Of a DNA stretch of 52,869 nt, positions 50,466 through 52,869 are shown one piece after another. The stretch covers positions 1 to 52,869 of the forward strand of contig CAZHBA010000124.1 in NCBI GenBank assembly GCA_964530225.1, written 5' to 3'. This stretch comes from CAZHBA01 sp964530225 (lineage in GTDB: Bacteria > Pseudomonadota > Alphaproteobacteria > UBA6615). Each line of letters starts with the position of its first letter. The stretch's first letter is position 1. The translations under genes were made by a program, and so were the position numbers. The notes below the pieces were generated by a model. It saw only the letters and a program-made list of their open reading frames with translations. It searched no databases and was not told the DNA's origin.

Positions 50466-51254
50466 TCAAGTAAAATCGATGGTCACCTCGCCGACGCCGA
50501 TGAAGTTCGCGACCACCGTACGCGTGTCGCCGAGCGGCGCCGGTGCCGCTGCCGCGCCGGTGGTGATGATGTCGCCGGCCTTAAGCCCGCTACCCGTCGC
50601 CGCCAGCCGGTTCGCTGCCCAGTGCAGTGCAGACGCCGGCTCACAGCGCGCCGCGCCGCTTAGCTCCTCGCCGACGCGCGTGCCATCGAACAGCAGTTCG
50701 ACCGCGAAGCCCGCCAAATCGAGGCCCTGCCAAACGATCACGTCAGGGCCGACGACGAGGCTGTGGGCGACGCCGTTGTCGGCAATCAGGCCGAGCGGTG
50801 CGACCTTGAAGATGTCACGGTAGCTGGCGCTTACTACCTCGATCGTTAGCACCGCGCTGTCGACCGCCTCGAGCACTTCGATCTCACCGTAGTCGCTGTC
50901 GCGCGGTGGCAGGTCTTGCGCCATGCGGTAGCCGATCTCCGCCTCGATCACCGGATTAACGATATCGGCGCGCGCGATCGTCGCCGGGCTCGCGAGTATG
51001 CGCTCGGCGAATAGCCGGCCGAGCATCGGGCCGGCATAGCCCGGCAACTGCTTCGCCGCCGGTGCGGTGAAGCCAAGCTTGTAGCCGGCAACGGCACCGC
51101 CCAGGTGTGCGTTGAGGGCCTCCTGGATCGCCTCGGCATCGGCCAGGTCGTCTGGCCGGCAGTCGGCCGGCAGATCGTCGACCAGTTCGGCGCCGCCGCG
51201 TGCGGCGGCCAGGATGTCGGCGGCGCGCGCGATCTGACTGGCATCAAGTGTCAT
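50466..51254 (-). CDS. 2-keto-4-pentenoate hydratase-like protein (FAH superfamily)
   Basis: 262 residues of the MhpD/hydratase clade: AGYKLGFTAPAAKQLPGYAG, PVIEAEIGYRMAQDLPPRDS (metal Glu pair, about 100-106), VEVVSASYRDIF-like Glu/Ser stretch, IADNGVAHSLVVGP and LKAGDIITTGAAAAPAPLGD. It adds water to 2-hydroxy-2,4-dienoates after extradiol ring cleavage. ATG 51254 with GGGGAAGG upstream. Downstream of a VOC dioxygenase-like gene (84 nt), the usual order for a meta-cleavage pathway. No aldolase or dehydrogenase partner is in the window. Confidence 0.9.
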   Translation of the reverse strand: MTLDASQIARAADILAAARGGAELVDDLPADCRPDDLADAEAIQEALNAHLGGAVAGYKLGFTAPAAKQLPGYAGPMLGRLFAERILASPATIARADIVNPVIEAEIGYRMAQDLPPRDSDYGEIEVLEAVDSAVLTIEVVSASYRDIFKVAPLGLIADNGVAHSLVVGPDVIVWQGLDLAGFAVELLFDGTRVGEELSGAARCEPASALHWAANRLAATGSGLKAGDIITTGAAAAPAPLGDTRTVVANFIGVGEVTIDFT

Positions 51255-51338
51255 CGTTTACCTTCCCCGCGTTCGGTGCTTATTGCGCCGCGACCTCGTC
51301 GGCCCGCGTCGCAGTGCCAGCTTGGATAAACCGACGCG

Positions 51339-51854
51339 TTAGTTGGTGAGCTGCTCGTCGGTCATGCCCGGGCGCACGAAGGTTTTGTCGAGATGGCCAC
51401 GGCCTGCCTGGTCGCCCTGGTTGAAGATCCAAGTATAGCCGCCTTTGGGGTTGGTGAGGATCTCCCAGCAATTGTCGTCGAGGTCCCAGAAGAAGAAGCT
51501 GTAGGTGGCGTGCTGCAGCGCCGGGCGGGTGACACCGGTGATACCCCATTTCTCTGCCTCGGCAACGATTACCTCATGGGCGTGGTTGACTTCGTCCTGG
51601 GTCTCCAGATCGAGGCCGTTGTGTTCCAGCATTGCCATCTTCGGCTTGTCCTTCGCCAACACCACGGCATAGATGTGATTGCCGCCCAGTCGCACCGCGA
51701 GCGAGATTGGGCTGGTGCGCACCACCTCGAGGCCGAGGAATTCTTCGTAAAATTTGCGCGTGGCGTCGAGGTCGCGCGCCGCCATGGTGCCGTGCGATAG
51801 AAAATTGAACTGCAATACGGATGTTCGAGTATTGGTCTCGGCTGCTGCCGACAT
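51339..51854 (-). CDS. VOC-family dioxygenase/glyoxalase-like protein
   Basis: 171 residues, one VOC unit: VLQFNFLSHGTMAARDLDAT, RKFYEEFLGLEVVRTSPISL, AVRLGGNHIYAVVL, VNHAHEVIVAEAEKWGITGV, RPALQHATYSFFFWDLDDNC, WEIL. Metal candidates: His in LSHGTMAA, His in VNHAHEV or LQHATYS, and Glu in NCWEIL. A type-I extradiol or lyase-like metalloenzyme. ATG 51854 with GGAGGTG 6 nt upstream. It precedes the 2-keto-4-pentenoate hydratase gene, so ring cleavage followed by hydration is a reasonable inference. Confidence 0.85.
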   Translation of the reverse strand: MSAAAETNTRTSVLQFNFLSHGTMAARDLDATRKFYEEFLGLEVVRTSPISLAVRLGGNHIYAVVLAKDKPKMAMLEHNGLDLETQDEVNHAHEVIVAEAEKWGITGVTRPALQHATYSFFFWDLDDNCWEILTNPKGGYTWIFNQGDQAGRGHLDKTFVRPGMTDEQLTN

Positions 51855-52307
51855 GATGCACCTCCATTACACTGCGCGCGCGTGTAGCGCGACCACCGAC
51901 GTCGTGCTTCTGTGTTTTCGCAACCAAGGTTGCCGTTAGTTGCGTTATCGCGCCGGTCAGCACCGTTGAGCAGTACCCTATGAACAGGCGGACATCAATA
52001 TCATTGATTTACCACAAACCGCGCGGGGCATGGCGAATGTCCGTTCCTGACCCAAAGCGGACGTTTGTCACTATCCGCTGTGCCTGTTCTGTGGGTGCGG
52101 AAAAATCGAAAAACGCCGCCAAAATGATCTGTATCAATGACCCTGGGCACGATCTTACGCAGCTTCGAACTCGGGTTGGTGTCAGTTCGACAATGCCGGG
52201 TCAGTGGCGAAGACGAGAGGTGGCACCGAAAAGACCCATGCGAATGGTCCCGTGTTTACGCTTTCGGCTACTGTGCCCGGCTTGCATGCGAAAGGGAGAA
52301 TGTGACC
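51855..52307. other. Intergenic region upstream of second DUF6455-like gene
   Basis: About 450 nt, no convincing gene. It includes ATCAAT-ATC-ATTGAT (51994-52008), a perfect 6-base-arm palindrome, and an FNR-type box at 52124-52137. Confidence 0.5.
52124..52137. promoter_or_regulatory. FNR/NnrR-type box upstream of second DUF6455-like gene
   Basis: On the minus strand TTGAT-ACAG-ATCAT, 9 of 10 matches, 171 nt before ATG 52308. The ACAG centre equals that of the box at 48551. Confidence 0.55.
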
Positions 52308-52613
52308 ATGGACCCAACACAGATCAGCGTCGCCATAATCATGGCGGGAGTGGCGGTCGCCCTCGTCGTATGGCTTCGGTCGAACATGACGGCTACTTCA
52401 GCCAGGCGAATGATGGCCATGATTAAGCGTGTCGGCTTAGACCCCGGTACGCTCGGTGCCCTGCAAAACGTGGCGATCGCAAAAATAGTGCGCCGCCGCT
52501 GCATTAGGTGCCCGCGTGAGGCCCTGTGCGAAAGGTGGCTCGTCGGAGAAGTCGAAGGGGGCAACACCTTCTGCCCCAACGCACAAACTTTCAGCTCTCT
52601 AAAGCGGACATAA
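52308..52613 (+). CDS. DUF6455-like small membrane-anchored cysteine-motif protein
   Basis: 101 residues. N-terminal membrane helix ISVAIIMAGVAVALVVWL (about 5-22), a short helical middle (MMAMIKRVGLDPGTLGALQN), then the motif C-I-R-C-x5-C-E-R-W-L and FCPNAQTF near the C-terminus. The Cys arrangement C-x2-C-x5-C-x2-W-L…FCPN is the same as in the larger protein at 48638. It likely faces the cytoplasm with a metal or cluster, function unknown. AAAGGGAG before ATG 52308. A strong terminator follows. Confidence 0.72.
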   Translation: MDPTQISVAIIMAGVAVALVVWLRSNMTATSARRMMAMIKRVGLDPGTLGALQNVAIAKIVRRRCIRCPREALCERWLVGEVEGGNTFCPNAQTFSSLKRT

Positions 52614-52660
52614 TTAACGCAGCCTAGGATAGGGTTGATACGAAGAAGCGAACTTAAATT

Positions 52661-52688
52661 TGGCCTCATTGAAATGGGGCCATTTTTT
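52661..52688 (+). terminator. Rho-independent terminator
   Basis: TGGCCTCAT pairs with ATGGGGCCA (9 bp with one G-T) around TTGA, followed by TTTTTT. It ends the DUF6455-like gene's transcript. The remaining 180 nt hold only a small inverted repeat CCAACCA-AAA-TGGTTGG (52758-52774). Confidence 0.85.
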
Positions 52689-52869
52689 GCTTGTGTGGTT
52701 GGAAGCTGAGCCTTTAATTTTTGGCCATGGAAACCTGGCATTGGCCATGTACCCTTGCCAACCAAAATGGTTGGTTCATGACAGTTAGGCCCGCTTGATT
52801 TCTTCGAATTTTTCTATCCAAAATCAATTGGCTTTGGCTGGACGTTTTTTCAACATTAAGTGCGGTGGC

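Noticed and set aside
1..52869. Genome-wide recoding of TAG (pyrrolysine or suppressor)
   Set aside because: Many intact genes end at TAG (for example the MetE-like, SMP-30, GMC, GST and HIBADH-like genes), so TAG is a working stop.

Overview
The window looks like a chromosomal accessory region of a fairly GC-rich alphaproteobacterium, most likely Rhodospirillales-like. The evidence is the gene families (CaiB, CitE-type lyase, GMC, Gfo/Idh/MocA, HIBADH-type and FAH-family enzymes, two DUF6455-like proteins), the Shine-Dalgarno spacing, and frequent GTG/TTG starts. No rRNA, tRNA, CRISPR array, transposase or phage gene was seen. The assignment to an order is inference.\n\nBases 1-37,000 are mostly small catabolic operons: CoA-ester and acid metabolism (crotonase, OsmC-like, CitE-like, CaiB-like), a ThDP enzyme, an amidohydrolase, SMP-30, a heterodimeric ABC exporter, two FMN alpha-hydroxy-acid oxidases across the whole window, two Gfo oxidoreductases, a GMC oxidoreductase, a signal-less TRAP-type binding protein, two amidases, two FAH-family proteins, two HIBADH-type dehydrogenases and two acyl-CoA dehydrogenases. 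The set suits an oligotroph feeding on varied organic acids, amides and aromatic breakdown products.\n\nBases 37,400-44,400 are a damaged nitrate/nitric-oxide cluster: an extradiol-type dioxygenase, a hemerythrin-like protein, NnrS, an in-frame fusion of the NarG N-terminus to a PpiC/NifM-type prolyl isomerase (narHJI absent), and two NarK-type transporters. Bases 44,700-52,869 hold gene scraps, RidA, an MFS-PEP carboxylase fusion remnant, a second hydroxy-acid oxidase, two DUF6455-like proteins, a carboxymuconolactone-decarboxylase/AhpD-like protein and an extradiol-pathway pair.\n\nTwo things stand out. First, the AhpD/CMD-like gene (49225-49884) has a single in-frame TGA exactly where the second Cys of its CxxC motif belongs. 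A stem-loop with a GGUC apical loop lies 13 nt downstream, which together resemble a bacterial selenoprotein with its SECIS element. Second, FNR/NnrR-type boxes (TTGAT-N4-ATCAA, 8-10 of 10 matches) sit upstream of the hemerythrin, the narG remnant, both DUF6455 genes and the AhpD/CMD gene, suggesting one low-oxygen or NO regulon.\n\nThe spaces between intact genes are full of fossils, often truncated at one end or fused to another gene: cupin chimera, two SDR scraps, isochorismatase, ThDP enzyme, amidase, Baeyer-Villiger monooxygenase, PAS sensor, signal-peptide stub, AAA/APH-like protein, cytochrome c, MFS-PEPC. This points to ongoing erosion by deletion.
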